Assembly: GCF_036492835.1 (NCBI RefSeq)
Contig: NZ_AP025316.1
Span: 62,001-126,000, forward strand
Reading direction: 5' to 3'
Origin: Fulvitalea axinellae
GTDB lineage: Bacteria; Bacteroidota; Bacteroidia; Cytophagales; Cyclobacteriaceae
DNA: 64,000 nucleotides
The first letter of the stretch is position 1; the number at the start of each line of letters is the position of its first letter. Made by a program: the position numbers and the translations under genes. The notes below the pieces were generated by a model, which worked only from the letters and a program-made list of their open reading frames with translations, was not told the DNA's origin and made no database searches. This document shows positions 8,556-16,631 of this stretch, piece by piece.

Positions 8556-8714
8556 TGTTCTTGCAAAAGGTTGGTGAGTCATGTTTTGTAATCGGACACT
8601 AATCTTATTGATACTTAGCTACAATAAGTGATAAGCTACAAAGTCCACTCTGCAAAAAGAGGCCGCTTTATTCCTAAAACAGCCTCACCTTAACGTAAAA
8701 TCATATTTCTGTCA

Positions 8715-9113
8715 TTACTTCAGCCGACTGTACAATAATGACAACAGTGTACCATAAGTACAGAATTGTGTCAATCCGACTAGGCCTTCGACTATCACCC
8801 AAGAGACAATATTCGGGACCTGATATTTGGCCGGTTCCGTAAATGTCGGATAGCTGACAAACAAAGCGCTCATTAACAATCCGAACAGAAAGCCTTTAAC
8901 CAATGTATATTTTCCTTTTGAGAATAGGGGAAAGAAAAATGAAAGGACCGCCCCTTGAAGAATCATAGTCAAAAAACCCAAGGGAAAAATCACTTCTTTT
9001 CTCGTAAACGAAACCGCCTCATAATGCTCAACATTTAAGACGAAATGCGAAATGTATTGCGTGGTAAACGTTACCAGTATAAAAAGCAATGTGCCAAAAA
9101 GTATTTTTTTCAT
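8715..9113 (-). CDS. Small four-helix inner-membrane protein, function unknown
   Basis: A 132-residue protein with about four membrane helices (KKILFGTLLFILVTFT, FPLGFLTMILQGAVLSFFF, GFLFGLLMSALFVS, WVIVEGLVGLTQFCTYGTLLSLL). I do not recognise the family with certainty; it resembles small Bacteroidota membrane proteins of the DUF1761/DUF2177 style. An earlier ATG at 9125 would overlap the upstream NTF2-like gene by 8 bases; the ATG at 9113 gives the more usual MKK opening. Either way the two genes form one tight operon, so it is likely under the same HxlR control. Confidence 0.65.
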   Translation of the reverse strand: MKKILFGTLLFILVTFTTQYISHFVLNVEHYEAVSFTRKEVIFPLGFLTMILQGAVLSFFFPLFSKGKYTLVKGFLFGLLMSALFVSYPTFTEPAKYQVPNIVSWVIVEGLVGLTQFCTYGTLLSLLYSRLK

Positions 9114-9117
9114 ATCC

Positions 9118-9483
9118 CTATCCATTCATTTCTTTTCTATATTCTTCGGCGTCGTAGAATACTTTGATTAATTGAATTTTTCCGTCGACCACCTCAATCC
9201 ACTCAGTCATATCCAGCGAAATCGTTTTGCCTGTTTTCATCGCCACCCGCATTTCGTTTTGCGTAATAACCCAATTACCGCTTTCCACCAGTTGTTTCAA
9301 ATTGTTTTCCCTGACCGTAGGCATAAAAGATTCATTCAATTCAATAAATGCTTTCTTTCCCTTAAGCTGATCCACAGGCCCGATAAACTGAATGTCGTCG
9401 GCGATCAAATCCTGCCACGAATCGTTTCCGGACATCATTTTCTGTCCGAAAGATTGAAACACTTCCAATGCTGTCTTTTCCAT
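9118..9483 (-). CDS. SnoaL-like / NTF2-fold protein
   Basis: A 121-residue cytoplasmic protein of the NTF2-like superfamily. An opening helix (ALEVFQSFGQKMMSGNDSW) is followed by DLIADDIQFIGP and the closing strands SLDMTEWIEVVDGKIQLIKVFYD, the usual SnoaL/ketosteroid-isomerase-like layout with a small-ligand pocket. It is the first gene of a two-gene operon divergent from an HxlR regulator. That arrangement is common for redox- or electrophile-responsive HxlR systems, so a role in handling a small reactive molecule is possible (inference). Confidence 0.78.
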   Translation of the reverse strand: MEKTALEVFQSFGQKMMSGNDSWQDLIADDIQFIGPVDQLKGKKAFIELNESFMPTVRENNLKQLVESGNWVITQNEMRVAMKTGKTISLDMTEWIEVVDGKIQLIKVFYDAEEYRKEMNG

Positions 9484-9583
9484 TTCTGATCGTTTTTGCC
9501 TGCCAATAACATCTTTATCGATACGACAGGCGAGTTAATAATAATTTTTTGCCCTACTTTACGAGCTTACGAGAGCGCAACTT

Positions 9584-9640
9584 ATTCGCTTGCTAAAAAC
9601 AAGTGAATCAAATATAGATATTCGCTTGCTAAAAACAAGT
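9584..9640. promoter_or_regulatory. Two-site HxlR operator overlapping the divergent promoter
   Basis: A 21-base direct repeat (ATTCGCTTGCTA...ACAAGT) occurs at 9584-9604 and 9620-9640, each copy containing the palindrome CTTG-N7-CAAG. Between them, on the minus strand, is TATATTTG (9616-9609), with TTG at 9638-9636 exactly 19 bases upstream. The distal copy therefore covers the -33 element and spacer, and the proximal copy covers the predicted start site, of the NTF2-like operon. The distal copy also ends 5 bases before the hxlR ATG. This fits repression of both directions by the regulator. Confidence 0.75.
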
Positions 9641-9645
9641 ATTGT

Positions 9646-10050
9646 ATGAGGAAAATCGAAAAAAGATCGGATTGTCCTATCAGTTATACCATGGATTTCT
9701 TCGGGGATAAGTGGACCTTATTGATCATAAGGGATATCGCATTGAAGGGAAAATGCTTTTATAAAGAGTTTCTCAACGCCGAGGAAGGAATTGCCACCAA
9801 CGTATTGTCGGACAGGCTGAAAATGCTGGAATCCGAAGGGATAATTTTCAGCAAGAAATATGAAAAAATAAAGACTATGAAGAAATATGGTCTTACGGAA
9901 AAAGGAAAAGCGTTGATTCCGTTATTAGTTGAAATCATACTTTGGGGTGGCACGTATGACAATGAAACCGGAGCTCCGAAAGAATTTCTTGAAAGGGCCC
10001 GAAATAACCGGCAAGAAGTTATCCAGTCATTCTTAGATTCACTAGAATGA
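9646..10050 (+). CDS. HxlR-family winged-helix transcriptional regulator
   Basis: A 134-residue DNA-binding protein. The HxlR signature is clear: CPISYTMDFFGDKWTLLIIRDIALKGKCFYKEF, then ATNVLSDRLKMLESEGII (recognition helix) and YGLTEKGKALIPLLVEIILWG. Cys10 in 'SDCPISYT' is the position used by thiol-sensing HxlR relatives, so redox or electrophile sensing is possible. It is divergent from the NTF2-like/membrane operon, across a double palindromic repeat that is almost certainly its operator. Confidence 0.92.
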   Translation: MRKIEKRSDCPISYTMDFFGDKWTLLIIRDIALKGKCFYKEFLNAEEGIATNVLSDRLKMLESEGIIFSKKYEKIKTMKKYGLTEKGKALIPLLVEIILWGGTYDNETGAPKEFLERARNNRQEVIQSFLDSLE

Positions 10051-10162
10051 CAAGAGCCAATTTCCCAATATGGGATTAAACATTATTTCGTAAATACTCA
10101 AAACGTTATTATTATCCATTCTTGCCTTATCTCACCAATCGAGAAAAACTAAAAAATTACCG

Positions 10163-10170
10163 TATTTTTG
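10163..10170 (+). promoter_or_regulatory. Candidate -7 box (TATTTTTG) for the ECF sigma operon
   Basis: TATTTTTG fits TAnnTTTG and lies 42 bases upstream of the sigma-factor ATG, but no TTG is found at the expected distance. Confidence 0.35.
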
Positions 10171-10211
10171 CTATTATAAAATAATAAACACCTAATCCCC
10201 GATATAATAGT

Positions 10212-10757
10212 ATGAGTATTCGTGTGAATTCTTTGGAAGAATACGAAGCCGTATTCCGCTCGCATTATGCGGGATTGGTTTCTTACGCCTTTGGCTTTCT
10301 GAACGACCACGACGAGGCCGAGGACGTTACCCAAGAGGTGTTTATCAAAGTGTGGGAACGCAGGGACAGCATTGAGCTTAAATCTGGCTGGGGAGTGTAC
10401 CTAAGGGTTGCGGTAAGGAACGCTTCGGTTAATCGGCTTAAATCCAAATACAGGCAAATGATGAGCGAAGAACTCCAGGAATTTCGTGAGCCGGCGGAAC
10501 TGGAGACCAGCGACCTTGACCTAGCGGATCTGGAAACTTTGGCCAATAGTATCCTCTCGCAATTACCTGAAAAGACGGGAATCATTTTCCGTATGAGCCG
10601 TTTCTCCAACGCCTCTTACGAAGAAATAGCAAAAGAACTGGGCCTTTCCGTGAAATCCGTCGAATATCATATGAGCAAAGCCATTCAGTGGATTAAAAAG
10701 AATCTCTCCAAACACTGGTACATGGTGTGGTTGCTGATGGGAATGATAAAAAAATAA
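10212..10757 (+). CDS. ECF RNA polymerase sigma factor (Bacteroidota FecI-like)
   Basis: A 181-residue group IV sigma factor. Region 2 is YAGLVSYAFGFLNDHDEAEDVTQEVFIKVWERR. Region 4 is ILSQLPEKTGIIFRMSRFSNASYEEIAKELGLSVKSVEYHMSKAI. A short hydrophobic tail (WYMVWLLMGM) follows, which is usual in the phylum's expansion family. It heads an operon with a FecR anti-sigma, an STN-domain TonB receptor and a DUF4249 lipoprotein, the classical cell-surface signalling order. It should direct transcription of this operon when the receptor is occupied. Confidence 0.95.
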   Translation: MSIRVNSLEEYEAVFRSHYAGLVSYAFGFLNDHDEAEDVTQEVFIKVWERRDSIELKSGWGVYLRVAVRNASVNRLKSKYRQMMSEELQEFREPAELETSDLDLADLETLANSILSQLPEKTGIIFRMSRFSNASYEEIAKELGLSVKSVEYHMSKAIQWIKKNLSKHWYMVWLLMGMIKK

Positions 10758-10834
10758 AAAATTCAGGGTACCGGTTTAGGGTATATCCAAATGCCTTTGT
10801 CCTAATACCAAACAGCCTTTAAACATGACTTCTG

Positions 10835-11779
10835 ATGAAATTACCGTTTGACACCGAAATTTTGCTCCGCTATGTGCGGAACGTTTCCGACAGCTCGGAG
10901 CGGGAGATGGTGACACGCTGGTTGGAAGAAGACGAGGAGAACAGGGAATTCCTGAAACGCTTCGAAAGCTTTTGGAACGCTTTGGGAACCGAGAAGTCCG
11001 CCCGTACCGTAGACGTCGACGGGGCTTGGGCGGAAGTGTCCGGGAAACTCAATGGAGCCAAACAAAGGAACCTGTTCCCTTGGCGATGGGCCGTGGCGGC
11101 CTGCGTTGCCTTGGTCGCCGGGTTCGGCGCTTACCAGTATTGGGAACGGACAAGCTGGACCGAATACGTGGCTACGGACATGCAAAAAGAAATCGTTTTG
11201 CCTGACCAATCCAGAGTTTCCCTGAATTATCATTCCAAAATCGCATATCGAGGGAGCGATGACAAAAGGGAAGTCAGGGTGGAAGGCGAGGCATATTTCG
11301 AAGTGCAAAGGGACACCGAAAAACCGTTTCGCATTACGGCCAACGAGGCCAAAGTGGAAGTATTGGGAACGAAGTTCAACGTAACCGCCTACTCTGGCGA
11401 TAGCCTGATAAACGTCCAAGTGACGGAAGGGCTTGTGGGATTTGCTCCTGAAAAAGGCTTATACGCAAAACTGCCCAAAGGGCAAGAGGCTGTCTTCAAC
11501 CGCAACAGCAACAATCTGGCGGTCAACGAGTCGATGGACCCAAACGCCTTGTCGTGGATGAGCAAAAAGCTCGTGTTCGAAGACACACCGTTACCCGAAG
11601 TATTACGTTCGGTTTCCTTAACCTACGGTATAAGACTTAGCGCCGATCCTTCGTTATACAAAAGGACTTTGAACGCGCGCTTTGATAATAAGCCGAAGGA
11701 GGAAGTGCTTTCCGTTATCGCCGCGCTGTTGGGCGCTAATCTGGAAGAAAGCCCAGAGGGCTACCGTTATGTAAAGTGA
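10835..11779 (+). CDS. FecR-family anti-sigma factor
   Basis: A 314-residue inner-membrane regulator. The N-terminal cytoplasmic ~75 residues (YVRNVSDSSEREMVTRWLEEDEENREFLKRF) bind the ECF sigma. A single membrane helix follows (WRWAVAACVALVAGFGAY). The periplasmic FecR domain is next (KEIVLPDQSRVSLNYHSKIAY, GEAYFEVQRD, VEVLGTKFNVTAY), then a C-terminal DUF4974 domain (KLVFEDTPLPEVLRSVSLTYGIRLS). The last two form the surface that reads the STN domain of the receptor encoded next. It lies 77 bases after the sigma gene. Confidence 0.95.
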   Translation: MKLPFDTEILLRYVRNVSDSSEREMVTRWLEEDEENREFLKRFESFWNALGTEKSARTVDVDGAWAEVSGKLNGAKQRNLFPWRWAVAACVALVAGFGAYQYWERTSWTEYVATDMQKEIVLPDQSRVSLNYHSKIAYRGSDDKREVRVEGEAYFEVQRDTEKPFRITANEAKVEVLGTKFNVTAYSGDSLINVQVTEGLVGFAPEKGLYAKLPKGQEAVFNRNSNNLAVNESMDPNALSWMSKKLVFEDTPLPEVLRSVSLTYGIRLSADPSLYKRTLNARFDNKPKEEVLSVIAALLGANLEESPEGYRYVK

Positions 11780-11874
11780 TCGGTACAGGTCCGAGTCCGG
11801 AATGTCATGTAGAAAGGCTGTGATGTGGGGAATTTTCCCCGTGACATTTGAGCGACTAACCGGAGATCATAATT

Positions 11875-14466
11875 ATGGGATCTATAAGAATCTTAATTCT
11901 GTTTCTGACGCTATGCCTGGCTTTCGGCCAATCGATGGCGCAGGGAAACGGATTTCAATTGGAGAAAAAAATATCGTTAGGGAAACAGAAAGTGACTTTT
12001 GTGGAACTGACGGAAGGGTTGCGCAAACAGGGCATAACCGTAGCGTATAGCAAAGAGGCGCTACAAGGAACCGGAAGTTTCAGCTTCGATTCCGGCACGC
12101 CGACGCTAAAGGAAGTCCTCGACGCACTGGACAGTAAACAAGGCATAAGTTATCGGGCGGAAGGAAATACCCTGATGCTTTTGCCGGAAAATAAAAAAGG
12201 GAAGAAACGGAGAATCCACCAAGGCAAGGTAATACTTAGGGGCAAAGTAAAAGACACCGCTACGGGCGAAGCCCTCATCGGCGCCACGATCTTTGTCAAG
12301 GAATTGGGCACAGGAGCCACTAGCAACAATTACGGACACTACGCCCTTTCGCTTCCCACCGGTCAATATACTTTGCGGATACGTTATATCGGCTATGAGA
12401 TTTTAGACAAAAAAATCGACATACAAGCCAATACCGTTCTGGATTTTTCCCTAAAGCCTTCTCATCAGTCCCTTGATCTGATAAAAGTGGAAGCCGAAAG
12501 GGAAGGAAAAATATTGGACACCGAAGACGGTCACGCCATAAAAATGACCACCGCCAGCATCAAGCAAATTCCCACGGTAACAGGCGACCCGGACATTCTG
12601 CAAAGTATCCAGCAACTACCCGGCGTCAGCAGCGCACACGAGGGAACCACCAATATTTCCGTACGGGGCGGGTCTTTCGACCAAAACCTTATCTTGCTTG
12701 ACGAGGCTTCGATTTACAACCCGTCGCACACTCTGGGCCTCTATTCGGTCATTAATACGGACGCGGTCAATAGCGCCGACTTTTACAAGGGCTATATTCC
12801 GGCCCGTTTCGGCGGGCGACTATCCTCCGTCATCGATGTACGGATGCGTGAGGGTAATCGCGAAAAGTACGGGGCCGACCTTACCGTAGGCCTGCTCTCA
12901 AGCCGGTTGGCCCTGGAAGGCCCCATCGGCGATGATCGCACCTCGTTTCTGGTTACGGGCCGATACAGTTACGCAGGGCAAATCGCCAATTTGGCGTCCT
13001 CCATTGGTGACGGGCTGGGTTTCAGTGAGCTTTCCGATCAATTCGACAGTGGAAACGAAGTGGATTTCTATGATTTGAACGCAAAAATCAATCACCGGCT
13101 CAACGACAGGAACCACCTTTACCTTTCGGCCTACACCGGTCACGACCGCTTCTATTACCGTGCCCTTGACGACGATCTGAACATGGAATGGGGCAACCGC
13201 GCACTGACCTTTCGTTGGAACAATGTGATCAACGACAAACTATTCGCAAACTACAGCCTTATCCATAGCCGATACAGCTATTCGTATTTCGTCCGTGACG
13301 ACAGCCGTTATTACGAATGGTCCGCCGGACTAAGCGAGTACAAAGCCAAAGCCGACTTCGACTGGGCAGCGAGCCCCAAACATAACGTGAAATTCGGAGC
13401 CGAGCTGGAATATCTGGATTTTGACCCCGGGAATATTGATCCCCGTACCGAGACTTCGAACACCATTTCCGTAAAACTCCCGAAGAGCCGAGCCAACACT
13501 TGGGCCGTTTACGCCGAAGACCAATGGGAATTGACAGACAAACTCCGCCTACGCTACGGATTACGTGTCTCGGGAATGAAAAATATGGAGGGAAACAAAA
13601 CCAGCTACGTTTATCCCGAACCGCGTTTGGCTCTGAATTATGATTTTGACAAAAACAGAAGCCTGCTGTTCTCCTACGGACGAAACACGCAGTATATGCA
13701 CCTGATATCGAATTCGTCTTTGGGTATGCCCACCGATGTCTGGATCACCTCAACGGACAGAACCAAGCCCCAAACCGCCGACCAAATTACGGCCGGATAC
13801 AGGCACGCTTTTAAGGATTGCCCTTATCTGATAGAGATTCAGGCTTATTATAAAAGAATGCGGAACGTAATCGATTTCAAGGACAATGCGGATTTCTTTC
13901 TGAACGAAAATATCGAGAATGAGATTCTGGCCGGAGACGCCCTTGGTTACGGTTTAGAGATTTTGGCCCAAAAACGTTACGGCAAATTACAGGCTTGGAT
14001 ATCTTACACCCTGTCGAAAGCCGAAAGGGAAATCGAGGGCGTCAATAACGGCAACCCCTACCCGGCCCGTTACGATCGTCTCCACAACCTTAAAGCGAAC
14101 TTGACTTACCAACTGGGCGAGCATTGGTCATTCTCGTCGAACTTCGCGTACGCCACAGGAGCGCCAGTTACCGTTCCCGTGGGCAGATACACCTATCACG
14201 GAGCCTCGTTTATCCAATACAGCGAACGCAACGGGTATCGTCTGCCAGCCTTCCACCGCCTGGACTTCTTGTTTACCTATAAGAAACCCGCCGGGAAAAG
14301 AGGCATCAGATCCGAATGGAACTTCGGGCTTTACAATGCCTATGGGCGCAAAAACGTTTTCAGCGTATTTGTAAAACAGGACCTCTACGACCTCAACGTA
14401 CAACGCCCGCAAAAGGTCTACCTATTCAGTTTTGTTCCGACTGTTTCCTACCGAGTAACGATTTGA
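11875..14466 (+). CDS. Signal-transducing TonB-dependent receptor (STN domain)
   Basis: An 863-residue outer-membrane receptor. A signal peptide (ILILFLTLCLAFGQSMAQ) is followed by an STN domain (VTFVELTEGLRKQGITVAYSKEAL ... GTPTLKEVLDALDSKQGISY) that signals to FecR. A carboxypeptidase-like domain (ILRGKVKDTATGEALIGATIFV) comes next, then the plug (LQSIQQLPGVSSAHEGTTNISVRGGSFDQNLILLDEASIYN) and a 22-strand-type barrel with alternating aromatic residues ending FVPTVSYRVTI. It pairs with the DUF4249 lipoprotein gene just downstream. There is no SusD homologue, so a small ligand or a peptide is more likely than a long glycan (inference). Confidence 0.94.
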   Translation: MGSIRILILFLTLCLAFGQSMAQGNGFQLEKKISLGKQKVTFVELTEGLRKQGITVAYSKEALQGTGSFSFDSGTPTLKEVLDALDSKQGISYRAEGNTLMLLPENKKGKKRRIHQGKVILRGKVKDTATGEALIGATIFVKELGTGATSNNYGHYALSLPTGQYTLRIRYIGYEILDKKIDIQANTVLDFSLKPSHQSLDLIKVEAEREGKILDTEDGHAIKMTTASIKQIPTVTGDPDILQSIQQLPGVSSAHEGTTNISVRGGSFDQNLILLDEASIYNPSHTLGLYSVINTDAVNSADFYKGYIPARFGGRLSSVIDVRMREGNREKYGADLTVGLLSSRLALEGPIGDDRTSFLVTGRYSYAGQIANLASSIGDGLGFSELSDQFDSGNEVDFYDLNAKINHRLNDRNHLYLSAYTGHDRFYYRALDDDLNMEWGNRALTFRWNNVINDKLFANYSLIHSRYSYSYFVRDDSRYYEWSAGLSEYKAKADFDWAASPKHNVKFGAELEYLDFDPGNIDPRTETSNTISVKLPKSRANTWAVYAEDQWELTDKLRLRYGLRVSGMKNMEGNKTSYVYPEPRLALNYDFDKNRSLLFSYGRNTQYMHLISNSSLGMPTDVWITSTDRTKPQTADQITAGYRHAFKDCPYLIEIQAYYKRMRNVIDFKDNADFFLNENIENEILAGDALGYGLEILAQKRYGKLQAWISYTLSKAEREIEGVNNGNPYPARYDRLHNLKANLTYQLGEHWSFSSNFAYATGAPVTVPVGRYTYHGASFIQYSERNGYRLPAFHRLDFLFTYKKPAGKRGIRSEWNFGLYNAYGRKNVFSVFVKQDLYDLNVQRPQKVYLFSFVPTVSYRVTI

Positions 14467-14489
14467 CAATTCATCAAAAAAGCCCCGAC

Positions 14490-15416
14490 ATGAAATATCT
14501 CAGCTATATATTATACCTGCCGGCCCTGATTATTTTCGGCGCCTGCACCGAAGAGTTTGAATTCGAAATAGACGAATCCGATTCCAAAACGGTAATCGAA
14601 GCCCAACTTACTGATCTTGCCCAACCGCAAAAGGTCAGAATAACCAAATTAGCCCCGGATTTGGGTGAAACTACTTACGACGGCAGTGGCAACGACAAAC
14701 AAACACCAGTAAGCGGAGCAACGGTAAGCATTACGGACGAAGAGGGAAACGTACACGTGTTCGCCCCACAAACGGAACAATACTCAGGAAAATTCGAAGG
14801 CTATTATGTCAATGAGGATTTCCATGGGGAAAAAGGAAAAAGATACACGCTAAAAGTAATTGACGGGGACAAAGTATACACCGCTTCCGAAACTATGCCT
14901 GCGGTTCCCGTAATCGATGCCATTGAAATACGCAGAAGACAAAGCGAAATACCAGGAAAAAGCGACCAATACGTACCTTATATCTCATTTGACAACCCCA
15001 AGACCAAAGATTTTTTCCGCTTCGCGATGTACTCGCTTAGCAAATACGCCGACGGAAGAGTAGACGAACAAGGCAGTAACCGCATTTGGGAATATTCCAT
15101 CCTTTCGGACAGATTCCTGCCTGAAAGAGTAAACAATCTTGCCGTGAACGACGGCCAATCGCCGGACGGAAAAAATTTCTATCCCGGAAGCCCCGGCAAC
15201 ACCGTTAGGGTATATATGAGCTCTATTACCGAAGGGGCCTTCGCATTTTACGAATCCTTGGTCAACCAATTCGATAACGACGGCGGAATCATATCCCCCG
15301 CGCCCGCATCAGCTCCAACCAATATCTCAGGTGGCGCCATCGGATACTTTATAGTCGCCTCTTCGACTTACAAGGACGTTACCGTACCCGACGAGCAACC
15401 CTACTCACAGGAATAA
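14490..15416 (+). CDS. DUF4249 outer-membrane lipoprotein
   Basis: A 308-residue lipoprotein with lipobox IIFGACTEEFEF. It has the DUF4249 pattern: KTVIEAQLTDLAQPQKVRIT ... PVSGATVSITDEEGN ... GKRYTLKVIDGDKVYTASETMP. Such proteins accompany STN-type TonB receptors as their surface partner, playing the SusD-like role. The reading frame is open upstream to 14316, but ATG at 14490, 24 bases after the receptor stop, directly precedes the signal peptide and is clearly the start. It closes the sigma/anti-sigma/receptor operon. Confidence 0.9.
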   Translation: MKYLSYILYLPALIIFGACTEEFEFEIDESDSKTVIEAQLTDLAQPQKVRITKLAPDLGETTYDGSGNDKQTPVSGATVSITDEEGNVHVFAPQTEQYSGKFEGYYVNEDFHGEKGKRYTLKVIDGDKVYTASETMPAVPVIDAIEIRRRQSEIPGKSDQYVPYISFDNPKTKDFFRFAMYSLSKYADGRVDEQGSNRIWEYSILSDRFLPERVNNLAVNDGQSPDGKNFYPGSPGNTVRVYMSSITEGAFAFYESLVNQFDNDGGIISPAPASAPTNISGGAIGYFIVASSTYKDVTVPDEQPYSQE

Positions 15417-15434
15417 GTCCTAATCTGCTGTAAA

Positions 15435-15460
15435 CCCCTTTTCCAAAAAAGGAAAAGGGG
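15435..15460. terminator. Bidirectional intrinsic terminator
   Basis: A perfect 10-bp inverted repeat (CCCCTTTTCC / GGAAAAGGGG) with an A6 loop between two convergent genes (DUF4249 and the phosphatase-superfamily gene). T- and A-rich flanks fit termination in both directions. Confidence 0.75.
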
Positions 15461-15494
15461 AACTTAAAAAATAGGGTTGATCACCTTACTTGTT

Positions 15495-16589
15495 TTATTT
15501 TAAAATCGTCTGGATTTCTTTTCCTACGGCATTATCTGTCGCCCTAAGATCCAATCCAAGCAATGTGGCTATAGTCTGGGCCACTTGGTCTTGGTAATAC
15601 TGTCCCGTTGTGATCTCGCCAAGCGCTTGGGTATCCGGACCGATTGCCGCTATCCAAATCTCGCCAGACTTCGGGATAGAATGTCCATGGCTAGTCCATT
15701 CGCTTTGAAGTCCTCGGCCATGATCGGTGGTAATAATCAAAGTCGTTTTCCCCCTGTATTTCGGGTGATTTTGGACATAATTCCAAAGCTCCTTGATATT
15801 AGCGTCCGTTTGATGGGCGGCATTGAGATATGCCTCGTAATTACCGGCGTGTCCGTAATTATCAGTCTCCCCGTATGCGACATAAAGGAATCTGGGCTTG
15901 TCTTTTTTCAAAGTCTCCATGGCAAAACCGTGAGTCAAGGCATCAAATCTTGTGTCTCCCGTGATACCCGGAATCTGATCGATCATTCCGTTTAGGCAAT
16001 GTTCTACCTTGGTTGTCTTACCCTTGGCTTTACGAAAACCGGCGTTGACATAAAGTCCAGCCCTCTCTTCGTTAATAATATACGGAAACGCGTCCCACGA
16101 CCCGAACGCCGCTACTTTTCCGCTCAGCTTTTTGCTACGGTTAGCCAATCCGATAATAGTTTCGTTCGGGTTATTAATCTTCTTGTTGCTGTATATTCGT
16201 TTATCGTCTGCTTTTCCCGAAAGGATCTCGCTATATCCGGGAAAGGAAATCCTCATCGTGTTTACGCAGTCCACATTCGAGCCTTTTGTCCGGTTGCCGT
16301 ACAACTGTCCCTTTTGCGCTATCGTAGACCAGAAAAACGGCATCAGGATTTTGCGTCGTTCCGTGGGGCTGTCACGCCAATACGATTTTTTAGTCTCGTC
16401 AATATGCTTTACATATTTTTTGTCATTGATCAACTCAGCCTCGGCACCTTCGAACAATTCCTGCCAACGGAGGCCGTCAAGGGTAACAAGAACAACATTT
16501 TCGGTTTTGAATTGCGAAAAAGCCGACGAGCTTAGGCCAAAGCACGCAAGCAGTATCAGGATGATTTGTTTGTGATTTAAATTGCTCAT
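15495..16589 (-). CDS. Secreted alkaline-phosphatase-superfamily enzyme (phosphodiesterase/pyrophosphatase-like)
   Basis: A 364-residue exported hydrolase of the alkaline phosphatase superfamily. After the signal peptide (LLACFGLSSSAFSQ) the metal and nucleophile motifs appear in the usual order. These are VTLDGLRWQELFEGAE (first metal Asp), CVNTMRISFPGYSEILSG (Ser/Thr nucleophile region), YGETDNYGHAGNYEAY (second-site Asp and His), ITTDHGRG (Asp-His pair) and TSHGHS (last His). It is closest in style to type I phosphodiesterase / nucleotide pyrophosphatases and phosphopentomutase-like enzymes. It lies 42 bases after the GH2 gene on the same strand and is probably co-transcribed with it; the substrate is unknown. 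Confidence 0.85.
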   Translation of the reverse strand: MSNLNHKQIILILLACFGLSSSAFSQFKTENVVLVTLDGLRWQELFEGAEAELINDKKYVKHIDETKKSYWRDSPTERRKILMPFFWSTIAQKGQLYGNRTKGSNVDCVNTMRISFPGYSEILSGKADDKRIYSNKKINNPNETIIGLANRSKKLSGKVAAFGSWDAFPYIINEERAGLYVNAGFRKAKGKTTKVEHCLNGMIDQIPGITGDTRFDALTHGFAMETLKKDKPRFLYVAYGETDNYGHAGNYEAYLNAAHQTDANIKELWNYVQNHPKYRGKTTLIITTDHGRGLQSEWTSHGHSIPKSGEIWIAAIGPDTQALGEITTGQYYQDQVAQTIATLLGLDLRATDNAVGKEIQTILK

Positions 16590-16631
16590 AAAAATTATCG
16601 CATTAGTATGAAATAAATATAAAAGGCCGTT

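Noticed and set aside
14316-14489. Upstream extension of the DUF4249 frame
   Set aside because: It overlaps the end of the TonB receptor and would bury the signal peptide; ATG at 14490 is the natural start.
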